DNA of 64,000 bases from Corallium rubrum (taxonomy: Eukaryota > Cnidaria > Anthozoa > Scleralcyonacea > Coralliidae), in NCBI GenBank assembly GCA_964035015.1, contig OZ036002.1:14904199-14968198 (forward strand), in the 5' to 3' direction. The notes below the pieces were generated by a model. It did no database searches, was not told the DNA's origin, and saw only the letters and a program-made list of their open reading frames with translations. A program made the translations under genes and the position numbers. Below, piece by piece: positions 12,150-22,608 of this stretch; within the stretch, counting starts at the first letter, position 1; every line of letters begins with the position of its first letter.

Positions 12150-12275
12150 GAAAAACACAGTGAACACACCGTGAACACACTGTTAAACACACTGTGTTCA
12201 CACTGTGTTTCACTATGTGACCACCGGGTGGACACAGAGTAAACACTGCGTCAACACAGTGCACAGTGTGTACAT
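12150..12275. repeat. Degenerate inverted GTGAACACACTGTG units
   Basis: CACAGTGAACACACCGTGAA and later CACACTGTGTTCACACTGTG are inverted relatives, continued by GTGACCACCGGGTGGACACA. The block is about 125 bp of overlapping palindromic GTGTTCAC/GTGAACAC motifs, 260 bp ahead of the death-domain exon. Confidence 0.5.
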
Positions 12276-12537
12276 ATCATTATTCTCTACCTCAGTTCGC
12301 TGTCCCACAATTATTATTCCAGCTGTGATATTTTTCTTCTTCTTATAAACAATTTAGTATAATTTGTAATTATTTAATTTTATTAGTATCTTTTTTAAAG
12401 GTTTTTTGTTCTTCATGATATCAGAGCTTCTATAATGGGAGCAGACTTCCTTGTTATAGTTACTTTCTGAAGGAATTATTTGTTCAAATAAGGATTTTAT
12501 AATATGTATGTATATATGTTTATTGACTTATTTGCAG

Positions 12538-12840
12538 ATTCTGAACAACTGCTTATTACACCATGGTTGGTTGAGCTCATCGGAAGTAACACTACAACAA
12601 AATGGGAGAGACTAGCTAGGGAGCTGAACATGGGAGAGGATTTTATTTACGACATTCACCGCAATTACGCATTGTATCCAGATGCTCGTTCCAAAGCAGT
12701 AAAAGTGCTTGAAGAGTACGAGGAGGATTCAGAATTTGACGTGACTAAACTTGTTGATTGTCTGGAACGTCTTGATATAGAAGTTCCAGACGAGTTAAGT
12801 AAAGCCAGCAAACCAAGTGAAGCGAAATCAAGTTTGCAAG
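12538..12840 (+). CDS. Death-domain exon of a DD-ZU5 gene (exon 1 in window)
   Basis: The 101 codons read SEQLLITPWLVELIGSNTTT, then KWERLARELNM, DFIYDIHRN and a final LVDCLERLDIEVP helix. This is the W..LA..L...IxxI..N layout of a death domain, a six-helix module that assembles signalling complexes by binding other death domains. The acceptor is TTATTTGCAG/ATTC and the donor CAAG/GTATTC; the exon is phase 1 on both sides, a symmetrical module of the exon-shuffling type. The same-frame ATG upstream of the acceptor belongs to the intron. Its phase fits the next coding exon 23.9 kb away. At least one earlier exon must exist, and I could not find it in the window. Confidence 0.85.
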
Positions 12841-13275
12841 GTATTCTTTTTTTTTGACAAATAATTTTTTAAAGTTTCAATTGCTTTTTCTGTACAAGCT
12901 GTCGTAAGTTAAACTCGGAGAAAACTTTGTGTTGCGGGTGCTTTGAGCGAGGCGTACTCTCGACATATGTGATCACATGCAGGTTTGTACACAAAATGAA
13001 AGAGAAACCCTAGTCCCAGACGTTCTACGCCACCCGCTCATCCCGAAATGCTGAAAGCGGCGAGAGAACTTCTTCTCAGTTTCATGTTGCAGTAATCTAA
13101 TTAAATCCTGACCAATAAATCCACTCGCCTAACAGACTTCCCCCCTATAACAGATTCCTGAGCCAATCAGAAAAGTGGGTCAAGATCTGATCCTAACGAC
13201 TTCATTGGTTCAGAGCGATCAAAGAAACAGCGTTTTCGACCAGAGGGTTCTCTCGCCGCTTTCAGCATATCCGGG

Positions 13276-13300
13276 GAAAGGGGGTGGGGGGGGGGGGGGT
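13276..13300. repeat. Poly-G run
   Basis: GGGGGTGGGGG followed by a long G run. A C run of about 14 follows at 13545-13558. Both are simple sequence in intron 1. Confidence 0.8.
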
Positions 13301-13404
13301 GCGGGCAACATACATAACCTACGAAACCAGGGTATTATTGCCTGCCTTATACAAAACCACCAGTAACTTTCAACAACGCTGTAAAACCAGAAATATACCA
13401 ATTT

Positions 13405-13512
13405 CAAACAAACAAACAAACAAACAAACAAACAAACAAACAAACAAACAAACAAACAAACAAACAAACAAACAAACAAACAAACAAACAAACAAACAAA
13501 CAAACAAACAAA
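13405..13512. repeat. CAAA tetranucleotide microsatellite
   Basis: A pure 27-unit CAAA array in intron 1. ORFs reading (TNKQ)n or (CLFV)n through it are artefacts. Confidence 0.95.
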
Positions 13513-13689
13513 AATAACATTGGCATGTCGTTTTAATGTAGATTCCCCCCCCCCCCCCTATTTTTCACAAACAACAAAAGACAACTGATGTTGATATTGT
13601 TGGTGCAACTACGAGTAACGAACCATACCAGGACGGTGGAGAAAAACTCTACTCACCCGGTATGCTCCGTCACTCGGAGTAGCATGGAA

Positions 13690-14150
13690 CGAGGTAAACT
13701 CAGTTTCTGATTAGAATTAAGATTAGGGTTAGGGTTTCTGGTTGGGCTAAAATAGATTTCGATCTCGTCTCCCTCTACAGACTTGCTTCAAGCATAGCTA
13801 ATAGAAAATATACATGGTTTGGAAACCCGGCAAACTTCAAAGCGGTTAACAATCAAGCTACGATTCGTCTTGAAAGGTACACGAAGGTGCCAAATCCTTT
13901 GTTTTAGGTTTATTAATATTTAAACAGTACGGTTGAGTGATTGAAGCCAAACGTTGCTATTGGATGATTGCTTCATTATACAGAAAACACAATATGTTCA
14001 GTAACCATGAAAGTGCAAAAATTTCCATAAACCTGAACAAAAACAAAAAACAATGACTTTTGTGAGCTTCCAAACCATGTATATTTTCTATTAACTATGC
14101 TTCAAGTCTAGGGTTAAGTGACCCAGATAATGTTACAATGCAATAAATTA
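13690..14150. repeat. Interspersed repeat B, copy split by a MITE
   Basis: The two parts (13690-13792 and 14100-14150) together match the uninterrupted copy at 1117-1262. The gap is filled by the MITE at 13793-14099. Confidence 0.7.
13793..14099. mobile_element. MITE with CATAG ends, CTTCAAG duplication
   Basis: TIRs of about 30 bp read CATAGCTAATAGAAAATATA on the left and the near-identical complement on the right. CTTCAAG lies at 13786-13792 and again at 14100-14106, while the empty site at 1209-1215 has it once. A 7-8 bp duplication fits a hAT-like mover. Other copies lie at about 34278-34485 (lacking one end) and 62360-62465 (fragment). Confidence 0.75.
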
Positions 14151-14167
14151 TTGGACTGTAATAATAT

Positions 14168-14726
14168 ACACTTAATGTCTGCTCCCGAGGGAAACAGTTA
14201 GTTTTTTTTTCCCGAGAGTCTTGATATTTCCGGAGACGAAGTCGAGGGAAACATCGAGACTCGAGGGAAAACAAAACTAACTGTTTCCCGAGGGATCAGA
14301 CATTAAGTGTTTTGTTATATAGCTTGAGTTTCGCTGAATAATTTCGAAGTTTATCAAGGGAAAGTACACAAACGAAAGACAAACTGAAAGACTTACCAAA
14401 ACATTTCGCCTGGCTCTGTAATTTCACATCAAACAAACGAAAATGAATCTCAGAACAAAAGAACAGCAATACATTTCTCCAGTTAATCTTCACACATGCT
14501 TTGAAGACCTATAAATATTCTTTTTTTTTTACCAAACAAGCTTTTGTTTATCGGAAACCGTGAAGAGTTCAAAGTTCTAGCTGTCAACAATTGAAAACTT
14601 ATTGACCGAGCAGGCAATAAGTTCTCAATTATTGCCCGCTCGGTAGATATTTAGCTAAGGTCATGTGACCACAAACCAACCAACGACAGTCATCGTTGTA
14701 TCCAGCGAAACTCTAGCTATATAACA
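14168..14726. mobile_element. Pair of adjacent palindromic elements, copy 1
   Basis: The first palindrome (14168-14310) has ACACTTAATGTCTGCTCCCG arms. The second (14313-14726) has TGTTATATAGCTTGAGTTTC arms, with an inner palindrome of TTGAGAACTTATTGCC type. The whole pair recurs at 32502-33062 with high identity, so the two units travel together or mark one composite element. Confidence 0.65.
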
Positions 14727-14785
14727 ATTTTAATTACAGGTATATTAATTACAATATTAATTACAGGTATATAACAATACCATAG

Positions 14786-14994
14786 CATATATAGCACTCA
14801 GCTGTAGTTTTATACGTCAATATTGTATTAACTTTTGATTTGTTTGTTATGGCGTAGCTAGCTTTGACGTGATATAACGATGACAACGTTTTTCCGTCAG
14901 TTGTTGTATCTCTGTCTTTCAGAGGTTTTAATATCTGTTCTTCGTTGTGAAGTTGTTAAACTCGTTATTAATTAATAAACTATTTAACCCAACA
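14786..14994 (+). repeat. 5' LTR of Gypsy element (first bases lost)
   Basis: Matches the 3' LTR from GCATATATAGCA onward with only a few differences. The terminal TGTTGAGT present in the 3' LTR is missing here. It ends TTTAACCCAACA. The high LTR identity points to a fairly recent insertion compared with the coding decay. Confidence 0.8.
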
Positions 14995-14998
14995 TTAG

Positions 14999-15007
14999 TG
15001 GCAGCGG
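14999..15007 (+). promoter_or_regulatory. Primer-binding site of the Gypsy element
   Basis: TGGCAGCGG begins four bases after the LTR end, the normal place for tRNA-primed first-strand synthesis in Ty3/Gypsy elements. I did not assign the tRNA. Confidence 0.6.
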
Positions 15008-15009
15008 TT

Positions 15010-15864
15010 ATGGGTGAGAAAAACCTTGAAGCCGAAGTAGAAGAGTTGACTCGTCGCCTCAGGACGATGGAAGACGAAATGCCAGAAAGGTCAACGTCCG
15101 TAGCAAAGGTAAAACCAGCAGTAAACTCAAGAGCAAAAACAGATTTATACAAGGATGGGCCATGGGAAGAATGGATAAACCATTTCCAATTATGTGCCGA
15201 GCTCAAGCAGTATATATCACCCTGAGCGAGGAAGAGAAAACAAGTTACAAGAAGTTGCTGGACGTTCTGGATAATTGAATGACACTACCACAAGAAAGGG
15301 TCGCTTTCAAATTAACGTTTCGTCAAAAAAAAACGGCAGAAGGGAGAAAACCTGGTAGATTTGGTCACTAACCTGAGGAAACTGGCAGCGCGAGCGTACC
15401 CAGAAAAAGATCCGTCGTTTTGAAGACGAAGTCCTTGACCAATTCATCAGCGCATTAGACTCGAGGGAACTACGCCTTGGAGCCAAGCAATTCCAGCCAG
15501 TCTCGACGAGGCACTTTTTACAGTTTTGCGACTGGAAAGTCTTCTGACCATCTAAAATCAAAATAAAACAACATCAGCGAACATGGCCGACATTGTTTGG
15601 ACAACCACTTGTGTCAATACAGCAGGCGCAGAAAACCATAATGTACCCGCCTGGGCCCGTCATCAATACTTTGAGCAACAGACAAAGCTGATGGAAAAGC
15701 TGTTAGAAGCTACAACGACCAAGAAGTCTCAAGGGAAAAGATCAATCCAATGCTACAAGTGTGGTAAATTTGGACATTATCAAAGCGAATGCTGGTGGAA
15801 TGGATCCCAAGGAAACACCAACAATCAGGGAAACGCCTACAGGGCGGGGTCTCACCGTCCGTGA
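15010..15864 (+). pseudogene. Gypsy gag with CCHC zinc knuckle
   Basis: Gag packages the element RNA. The first ATG after the PBS gives MGEKNLEAEVEELTRRLRTM.., a coiled-coil-like start, and a WxEWINHFQLCAEL stretch typical of capsid-domain beginnings. The frame stops at about 15223 and continues in other frames. The C-terminal part (15583-15864) has CYKCGKFGHYQSEC, a perfect C-x2-C-x4-H-x4-C nucleic-acid-binding knuckle. At least two frame changes break it. Confidence 0.75.
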
Positions 15865-15998
15865 CTCTGCCCACGCCGCCGAAGCAGTCTACGAATTGAG
15901 ATAATCTACGAGAGAACCAGTCAAGATATGTAGCAAGCGCGTCGCTGGGGAATGCAATATTTGTTAAATGTCATATCAACCACCACAGCGTTAATGCC

Positions 15999-16805
15999 TT
16001 GGTAGACACTGGTGCAGCTGTCACGATAATTCATTTTGATATCTTCAATAAGACCAAGGACGGAGACTCTAAAATGCGGTCGTCCCATCAACCGATCCTT
16101 GGAGCGAATAATCATCCCCTAGACATTTACGGAGTCACCGAAATCAAATTAAGAATTAAAGACGTTGAGGTTCAACACCAGGCATACGTATGTAACGACC
16201 TAGCTCAGGAGCTATTGCTAGGAGCAGACTTCCTGAAGGAAAATAACTGCATTGTTAACTTTGAAAAAGAAACAGTGATAATTCGAGACAAAGAGGGTAA
16301 GATGGGTTGTGCGAATTATCGGAAAATTTGTCGTGTCATGGTGGCATCATCGACTACAATACCACCACGGTGTGTAGTGAACGTCAAGTGGAAAATGGAG
16401 CAGGCAAATGTGATTGGTGCAACGACTGGTGTCTTGGAACCCGAGCAGAGATTCGAAGAGCGATACTCCCTCGGTGTAATCAAGGTAATGGCGACGGTAA
16501 AAGAAGGTGGAATCCCTGCCCAGCTATTTAATCCTCACCATAAAGCAGTAAAGATTTACAGAGGCAGTACAGTTGGAAATCCATGTCCAGTGCTAGAGCC
16601 AGGAGAAGGCGAAAACCTAGCGGAACCACAAACATGTTATCACCTATGCCCGAGTTCATGCGAATCAAAAAGCAAGGAAGGGACCTCATCGAAGACGACC
16701 TCGCAAGGAGATAATCAAAAGAGAAAACAAGCAATGGCAGAGATGTTCAAAATAGACAATCCTAATTTGTCAACAGAAGAGAGGAGACAGTCTACGAGAT
16801 ATTAA
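15999..16805 (+). pseudogene. Gypsy aspartic protease region
   Basis: VDTGAAVTIIHFDIF holds the catalytic DTGA of retropepsins, and ELLLGADFLKENNCIVNF matches the second conserved loop and C-terminal strand. The protease would cut the Gag-Pol polyprotein. The frame is open for 268 codons but is out of frame with both gag and the reverse transcriptase; the linking region is frameshifted. Confidence 0.75.
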
Positions 16806-16959
16806 GTCTACACAGCGCAGTAATTTCAACAGGAAAGACTGACCTTGGAGAGTTAAAAACAGTCACTCAATCAACACAGGAGAATCCAGACCAATTAGAT
16901 TTCCAACACGCAGATTACCGTATCATCGGAGAGAAGAAGCACGGAAAGAAATCGAGGCG

Positions 16960-18131
16960 ATGCTTGCTAGTGATGTTATCGAAGCATCTGATTCCCCTTG
17001 GTCGGCCCCAGTGGTGACGGTGAAAAAGAAAGACGGATCTCAACGATTTTGTGTGGATTACCGAAAGTTAAACGAAGCAGCAAATAAGGATATTTACCCA
17101 CTACCAAGGTGCGATGATGTCCTGGAAGCCCTCTCAGGTGCGGTTTATTTTACTCACCTGGACCTCGTCCGTGGTTACTGGCAAATCGGAGTGGATGAAA
17201 AAGATCGAGAGAAAACGGCATTCTCCACTCCAGAAGGTCACTTCCAATTTAAACGCATGCCTTTTGGACTGACTAACGCTCCGACTACATTCCAACTCGC
17301 CATGAACACCATTTTGAGCGGTCTTACTTGGACGGACTGTTTGGTCTACTTGGACGGCATCGTAATATTCTCGAAGAATCGTCAAGAACACAATCGAAGG
17401 CTAGAAGCGATGTTGCAACGTCTAGAATCCGCCAGGTGAGACAGGAGACCGTGATCTTGGGCCATGTCGTCAGCCAGAAGGGTGTGGCCGCCGACCCGGA
17501 AAAGATAAAAGCGTTGAGAGAATATCCAGCACCACATGACGTATCCACACTTCGTTCGTTCTTGGGATTTGCTGGGTACTACAGACAGTTCGTTCCTAAT
17601 TTCGCCGATGTCGCAGCTTCACATTACGACCTCGAACGCAAAGGAATCAACTTCAAGTGGACTACACACTGCCAGAAAGGGTTTGACACGCTACGGGATC
17701 GTTTGACGAGTGCCCCAATTTTGACTTATCTGGATTTCGACCAGCCGTTTATCGTGGACACCGATGCCAGCGACACTGGGATAGGCGCTGTACTTTCGCA
17801 AGTCCAAGACAGGAAGGAGAGGGTCATGCCTACGCAGCTAAATCTTTAACAAAACCGCAGCGTAATTACAGCACGACTAGGAAGGAGCTGCTCGCGTTAG
17901 TCTGCGGAACAGAATATTTCGAGACGTATCTTCTCGGAAGAGAGTTCCAAGTACGAACAGATCACAATGCATTAAATTGGCTAAACAACTTCCAACAACC
18001 CAAGGGTCAGATGGCTCGCTGGTTGGAAAGATTATCGGAGTTTGATTTTGTAATTGAACATCGTCCAGGGCGACTCCATGGATTATCGCGCGTGCCATAC
18101 ATGGAAAATGAAGAGGAAGACGAGGAGTCAA
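16960..18131 (+). pseudogene. Gypsy reverse transcriptase and RNase H, active site mutated
   Basis: Reverse transcriptase motifs: SPWSAPVVTVKKKDGSQRFC, FCVDYRKLNEAA, YFTHLDLVRGYWQI (motif A aspartate), FKRMPFGLTNAPTTFQ (motif B). Motif C reads VYLDGIVIFS instead of YLDD: codon GGC at 17356-17358 replaces the second catalytic aspartate. The thumb continues out of frame near 17440 (VILGHVVSQKGVAADPEKIK, TLRSFLGFAGYYRQF). RNase H shows FIVDTDASDTGIGAVLSQ, a further frame change at about 17826, then STTRKELLALVCGTEYF and VRTDHNALNWL. The enzyme would be inactive from motif C alone. Confidence 0.85.
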
Positions 18132-18239
18132 CCCAAACTGTTGATGGCATTATTGGTCTGAATTCACCTATGCTCACGACCTTTAACATCACCAGAACCG
18201 GTGGAGACAACTGGGCTTGCCGCTGGAGTAACAACGAGC

Positions 18240-18860
18240 TGAACCTCTTCCAACGTGAGGATCCACTGCTCAGCGAAGTGATTAAGTGGGTAAAGTCAGG
18301 AGCCAGACCCGACAGAAAAGAGATTGCCGGCGCTTGTCCAGAGAAAGGAAGCATGTGGAGTCAGTTTGGACGACTGAAGTTGATAGAAGGACTGTTGTGT
18401 CGAGAGTATGAGCCGGAAAGTGGAAATACGAAGTTTCTTCAGCTATGCCATCCAAGGAAGATCGTTCCTGAAATACTGGAGTTGGTACATGCTCTACCTA
18501 CCTCGGGCCACTTAGGATTTTTCAAAACATGCGAGCGAATCAAGTCGTGCTACTACTGAAAGGGCTGGAGAGAAGACGTGGAGATCTACTGCTGACAGTG
18601 CAAGGAATGTGCTTGTTGGAACCCACCGAGCAAGAAATTGCGCGCACCACTTGTAACCAGTCAGTGTGGCTACCCCATGGAAAGAGTGGCAATGGATGTC
18701 ATTGGACCTTTACCAAGAATTGAAAGAGGCAGCAGATTTATCATTGTAGTAAATGATTACTTCGTCAGATGGCCAGATGCATACGGGTAGCCGACCACGA
18801 AGCCAAAATATTGGCGCAGAAACTTATTGATGAATGGATTTCCAGGTTCGGGGTTATGCA
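18240..18860 (+). pseudogene. Gypsy integrase, zinc domain and part of core
   Basis: The N-terminal HHCC region is present (ELVHALPTSGHLGFFKTCER) and is followed by a frame end and a TGA within the CxxC part of the finger (GAGATCTACTGCTGACAGTG). The core begins MERVAMDVIGPLP and IIVVNDYF in other frames, then stops. The same TGA is present in the duplicated copy at about 21345. The remainder of the catalytic core is missing; foreign sequence begins at about 18885. Confidence 0.75.
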
Positions 18861-18884
18861 GTAGAAGATTAAGAAGATTTCTAA

Positions 18885-19190
18885 ACGATACAAGGATTAC
18901 TATGACTGTAATAGTTCAAATACGAGACGGAGGACTTTACGGGGATTTCAAAGTCCAAGTGCCTATTGAAAATGCGAGCCGAAGGCGAGCATTTTTAATG
19001 TACGACGACTTTGAAATCCCGGTAAAGTCCGTAGTAATTTATATATTTTCAAAGTCCTAGGACTTTGAAATATTTCAAAACGTCATGACGTGATCAGCTA
19101 GATGGATCTTCCTCCGGTTTCAAAACACTAATTAAACATTAATTTCTTTTGTTTTTGGTTCATGCATTATTAATGAGTTTGAGACCGTAC
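18885..19190. repeat. Palindromic insert in the integrase region
   Basis: GGGGATTTCAAAGTCC / GACTTTGAAATCCC and a nearby CAAAGTCCTAGGACTTTG form inverted repeats. The first half recurs at 21669-21800 in the duplicated copy, so the insertion preceded the duplication. The second half (about 19037-19282) is absent there. Confidence 0.55.
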
Positions 19191-19194
19191 AAGC

Positions 19195-19821
19195 ATGGAA
19201 CTGACGTACAAAGTTGGAGATACGGTATGGCTATATCAACCAACCGTCAAGAGCGAGGGGATTGTCCAAGAAACTTCCCAGACCGTGGCAAAGACCATAC
19301 ACAATTGTGAAGAGGCTATCGGACGTGGTATACCGTATTCAGAAGGACGGAAAAAGGCAGGAAGAGAATTGTACTTCAATCGACTCAAGCCTTGTCTACT
19401 GTCGAAGGAAGAGAAACCAACGTCCACTAAGGAGAAAGAGAAGCTGCAGTCGACCATCAAGGACCAGGATGACCAACAAACTGCGGAAGGGAGTGACGAG
19501 TCAAGTGACAACGAAGAGGAGTGGAGTGAACCATCCCGAAACAACTGCACTCGATGTAGGAGGCAGCGTAGCATAGAACGTGAACGCACCAGTCAAATGA
19601 CTGATACTTTAGATCAGATGGACCAAGCAGCGGGATTGCAACATTTGTCACCTAGTAATACAAGCAGTGATACACCGAGGGGATCGGAGTTTGACGAATC
19701 GGAGGAGTTAAGAGAATCGCCGGGGGAAACTGAAAAAGTGGGCCAACAGACGAGACCACGTAGAGCAAGAAGAGCCCCTGCATGGATGCATGACTATCGG
19801 ATAAAATCAAATCGGACATGA
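19195..19821 (+). pseudogene. Gypsy pol C-terminal tail
   Basis: YKVGDTVWLYQPTVKSEG is the start of the integrase C-terminal region (VGDxVWLYxP..K.G). A one-base change carries the expected continuation (LSKKLPRPWQRPYTIVKRL) into the next frame. A low-complexity acidic and serine-rich tail follows and ends PRRARRAPAWMHDYRI, a common end of such polyproteins. Confidence 0.65.
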
Positions 19822-19850
19822 TCGAAATGATTGGACGGACATGTTTAGTT

Positions 19851-19861
19851 AGGGAAGGGGA
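19851..19861 (+). promoter_or_regulatory. Polypurine tract of the Gypsy element
   Basis: AGGGAAGGGGA ends four bases before the 3' LTR. In this family it is the plus-strand primer site. An identical tract precedes the duplicated LTR at 22378. Confidence 0.65.
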
Positions 19862-19864
19862 TGA

Positions 19865-20083
19865 TGTTGAGTGCATATATAGCATTCAGCTGTAGTTTTA
19901 TACGTCAATATTGTATTAACTTTTGAATTTTTTTGTTATGGCGTAGCTAGCTTTGACGTGATATAACGATGACAACGTTTTTCCGTCAGTTGTTGTATCT
20001 CTGTCTTTCAGAGGTTTTAATATCTGTTCTTCGTTGTGAAGTTGTTAAACTCGTTATTAAATAATAAACTATTTAACCCAACA
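19865..20083 (+). repeat. 3' LTR of Gypsy element
   Basis: 219 bp, starting TGTTGAGTGC and ending TTTAACCCAACA, with TGTTG/CAACA terminal inverted repeats. It is near-identical to the 5' LTR. Confidence 0.85.
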
Positions 20084-20952
20084 TTATATATCCAACAATG
20101 TGTTTGATATCTTTCTAGTTTTAGGGTTTAGACGCAAACCGATTAGAACAAGAGCTGCTGCTTCTGTTAAAACGTTGGGCCATTTGGAGTCACAAGCCTC
20201 CATAAAAAGATGTAAGACATTTTTTTTTGGTTGTATTAAAACTTGTAGTTGTCTTCTAGAACGCACCCAGTGATTGGTTAAAAGCCATGTTCCTATGGAA
20301 AACATGGGGAAATTACGAAATCCCATACGCCGTTAAAGCGCCTAAGCAACGAAATAGAAATAATAACATTGAAGTATTGTTTGGCATTGCTTCTTTGGAC
20401 TGTGAAAGTTTTAAGGCGAACAATTAAATGGAAGTATGTACATTTAGCGTTTGAAAGCCGTGCTTTTCCGTCAAAAAATTGAGACATCATTAAAATAGTT
20501 GGCACAGTGCACAACTAATGACATGACATCACTCGATCCAGGCCCCTTCTCTTTACGCAATGGGGTGCACCTGACATAAGGAGAAAATAAAGGCATTTTG
20601 TCGTTTATGTTTTAGTCAGATAATTTAGAAGTGAACTATTCACCAACATGTTTTAGTTGTCGAACATTTACAGCGCAATCTTAATTACACATAAGACGAC
20701 TTAAACACGGCTTCGACTATGTATATTTTAAAACAAATAACTCAGTATGAAAATAAAATTTTACACACTTTGTTTGTGAACACTTTACCCGGAGAGTTTT
20801 AGTTTTCTAAAGCCTGTTCGATAAAAATAAGAACCTGGCACTGGCGATGTCATTAGTTGTGGACTACAGACTATTTTAGTGATTCAAGCTATTTCTGCCA
20901 ATTTTGTATGCCATGTATAACTTCAAAGGCCATGTCCACTCGTATGCGTTTT
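20084..20952. repeat. Flank segment A, first copy
   Basis: Non-coding AT-rich sequence directly after the 3' LTR, 90-95% identical by eye to 24335-25196. The two copies differ by a short replacement near 20185 (TGGAGTCACAAGCC versus ACACAAACCTGCGC) and point changes. No gene is seen in it. Confidence 0.75.
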
Positions 20953-22377
20953 CATCAGAACCGGTGGAGACAACTGGGCTTGCTGCTGGAGTAACAACGG
21001 GCTGAACCTCTTCCAACGTGAGGATCCAGTGCTCAGCGAAGTGATTAAATGGGTAAAGTCAGGAGCCAGACTCGACAGAAAAGAGATTGCCGGCGCTTGT
21101 CCAGAGAAAGGAAGCATGTGGAGTCAGTTTGGACGACTGAAGTTGATAGAACGACTGTTGTGTCGAGAGTATGAGCCGGAAAGTGGAAATACGAAGTTTC
21201 TTCAGCTATGCCTTCCAAGGAAGATCGTTCCTGAAATACTGGAGTTGGTACATGCTCTACCTACCTCGGGCCACTTAGGATTTTTCAAAACATGCGAGCG
21301 AATCAAGTCGCGCTACTACTTAAAGGGCTGGAGAGAAGACGTGGAGATCTACTGCTGACAGTGCAAGGAATGAGCTTGTTGGAACCCACCGAGCAAGAAA
21401 TTGCGCGCACCACTTGTAACCAGTCAGTGTGGCTACCCCATGGAAAGAGTGACTGGCAATGGATGGCATTGCACCTTTACCAAGAACTGAAAGAGGCAAC
21501 AGATTTATCATTGTAGTAAATGATTACTTCATCAGATGGCCAGATGCATACGCGGTAGCCGACCACGAAGCCGAAACAGTGGCGCAAAAACTTATTGATG
21601 AATGGATTTCCAGGTACGGGGTTATGCAGTAGAAGACTAAGAAGATTTCTAAACGATAAAAGGATTACTATGACTATAATAGTTCAAATACGAGACGGAG
21701 GACTTTACGGGGATTTCAAAGTCCAAGTGCCTATTGAAAATGCGAGCCGAAGGCGCGCATTTTTAATGTACGACGGCTTTGAAATCCCGGTAAAGTCCGT
21801 GGCAAGGACCATACACAATTGTGAAGAGGCTATCGGACGTGGTCTACCGTATTCAGAAGGATGGTAAAGGCAGGAAGAGAATTGTACTTCAATCGACTCA
21901 AGCCTTGTCTACTGTCGAAGGAAGAGAAACCAAAGTCCACTAAGAAGAAAGAGAAGCTGCAGTCGACCATCAAGGACCAGGATGACCAACAAACTGCGGA
22001 AGGGAGTGACGAGTCAAGTGACAACGAAGAGGAGTGGAGTGAACCATCCCGAAACAACTGCACTCGATGTAGGAGGCAGCGTAGCATAGAACGTGAACGC
22101 ACCAGTCAAATGACTGATACTTTAGATCAGATGGACCAAGCAGCGAGATTGCAACATTTGTCACCTAGTAGTACAAGCAGTGATACACCGAGGGGATCGG
22201 AGTTTGACGAATCGGAGGAGTTAAGAGAATCGCCGGGGAAACTGAAAAAGTGGGCCAACAGACAAGACCACATAGAACAAGAAGAGTCCCTGCATTGATG
22301 CATGACTATCGGATAAAATCAAATCGGACATGATCGAAATGATTGGATGGACACGCTTAGTTAGGGAAGGGGATGAT
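20953..22377 (+). pseudogene. Duplicated Gypsy integrase and tail, second copy
   Basis: Same content as 18196-19864 with few differences: KSGARLDRKEIAGACPEKGS, the HHCC region, the same TGA in the finger, the same palindromic insert, then the acidic tail. About 245 bp between the insert and the tail are missing. It holds no unique domain. Confidence 0.8.
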
Positions 22378-22608
22378 GTTGAGTGCATATATAGCACTCA
22401 GCTGTAGTTTTATGGGTCAATATTGTATTTTATTATATGGCAAGCATTTGTTTTGGTGAATCGCGCAATTTGATTGGCTACTGACGTGGCAGGAGTTTCC
22501 CGTATCGCCCGTGGGCAATACGGAATTTTTATTGCCCTGCGAGGAAAACAATAGCAAAAACTTTAAAATTCAATAAATTGTATTTACAAGAAGTAGAAAT
22601 TTATTAAA

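Larger units (their letters stand above)
14786..20083 (+). mobile_element. Ty3/Gypsy LTR retrotransposon, decayed
   Basis: The order LTR, PBS, gag with a zinc knuckle, protease, reverse transcriptase, RNase H, integrase, polypurine tract, LTR is that of Ty3/Gypsy. The coding region has several frameshifts and stops. The reverse-transcriptase active site has lost its second aspartate, and the integrase core is broken by an insertion and a deletion. It cannot be autonomous as it stands. It lies in intron 1 in the same orientation as the host gene. Confidence 0.9.

Noticed and set aside
12504..12537. ATG at 12504 as start of the death-domain protein
   Set aside because: It lies before a strong TTATTTGCAG acceptor, and the next exons fit an exon that begins in phase 1.
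13219..13517. (CLFV)n and (TNKQ)n frames
   Set aside because: Read through the CAAA array and poly-G run.
13715..13735. Telomere-like TTAGGGTTAGGG
   Set aside because: Only two units and part of an interspersed repeat; the other copy at 1140-1165 has diverged units.
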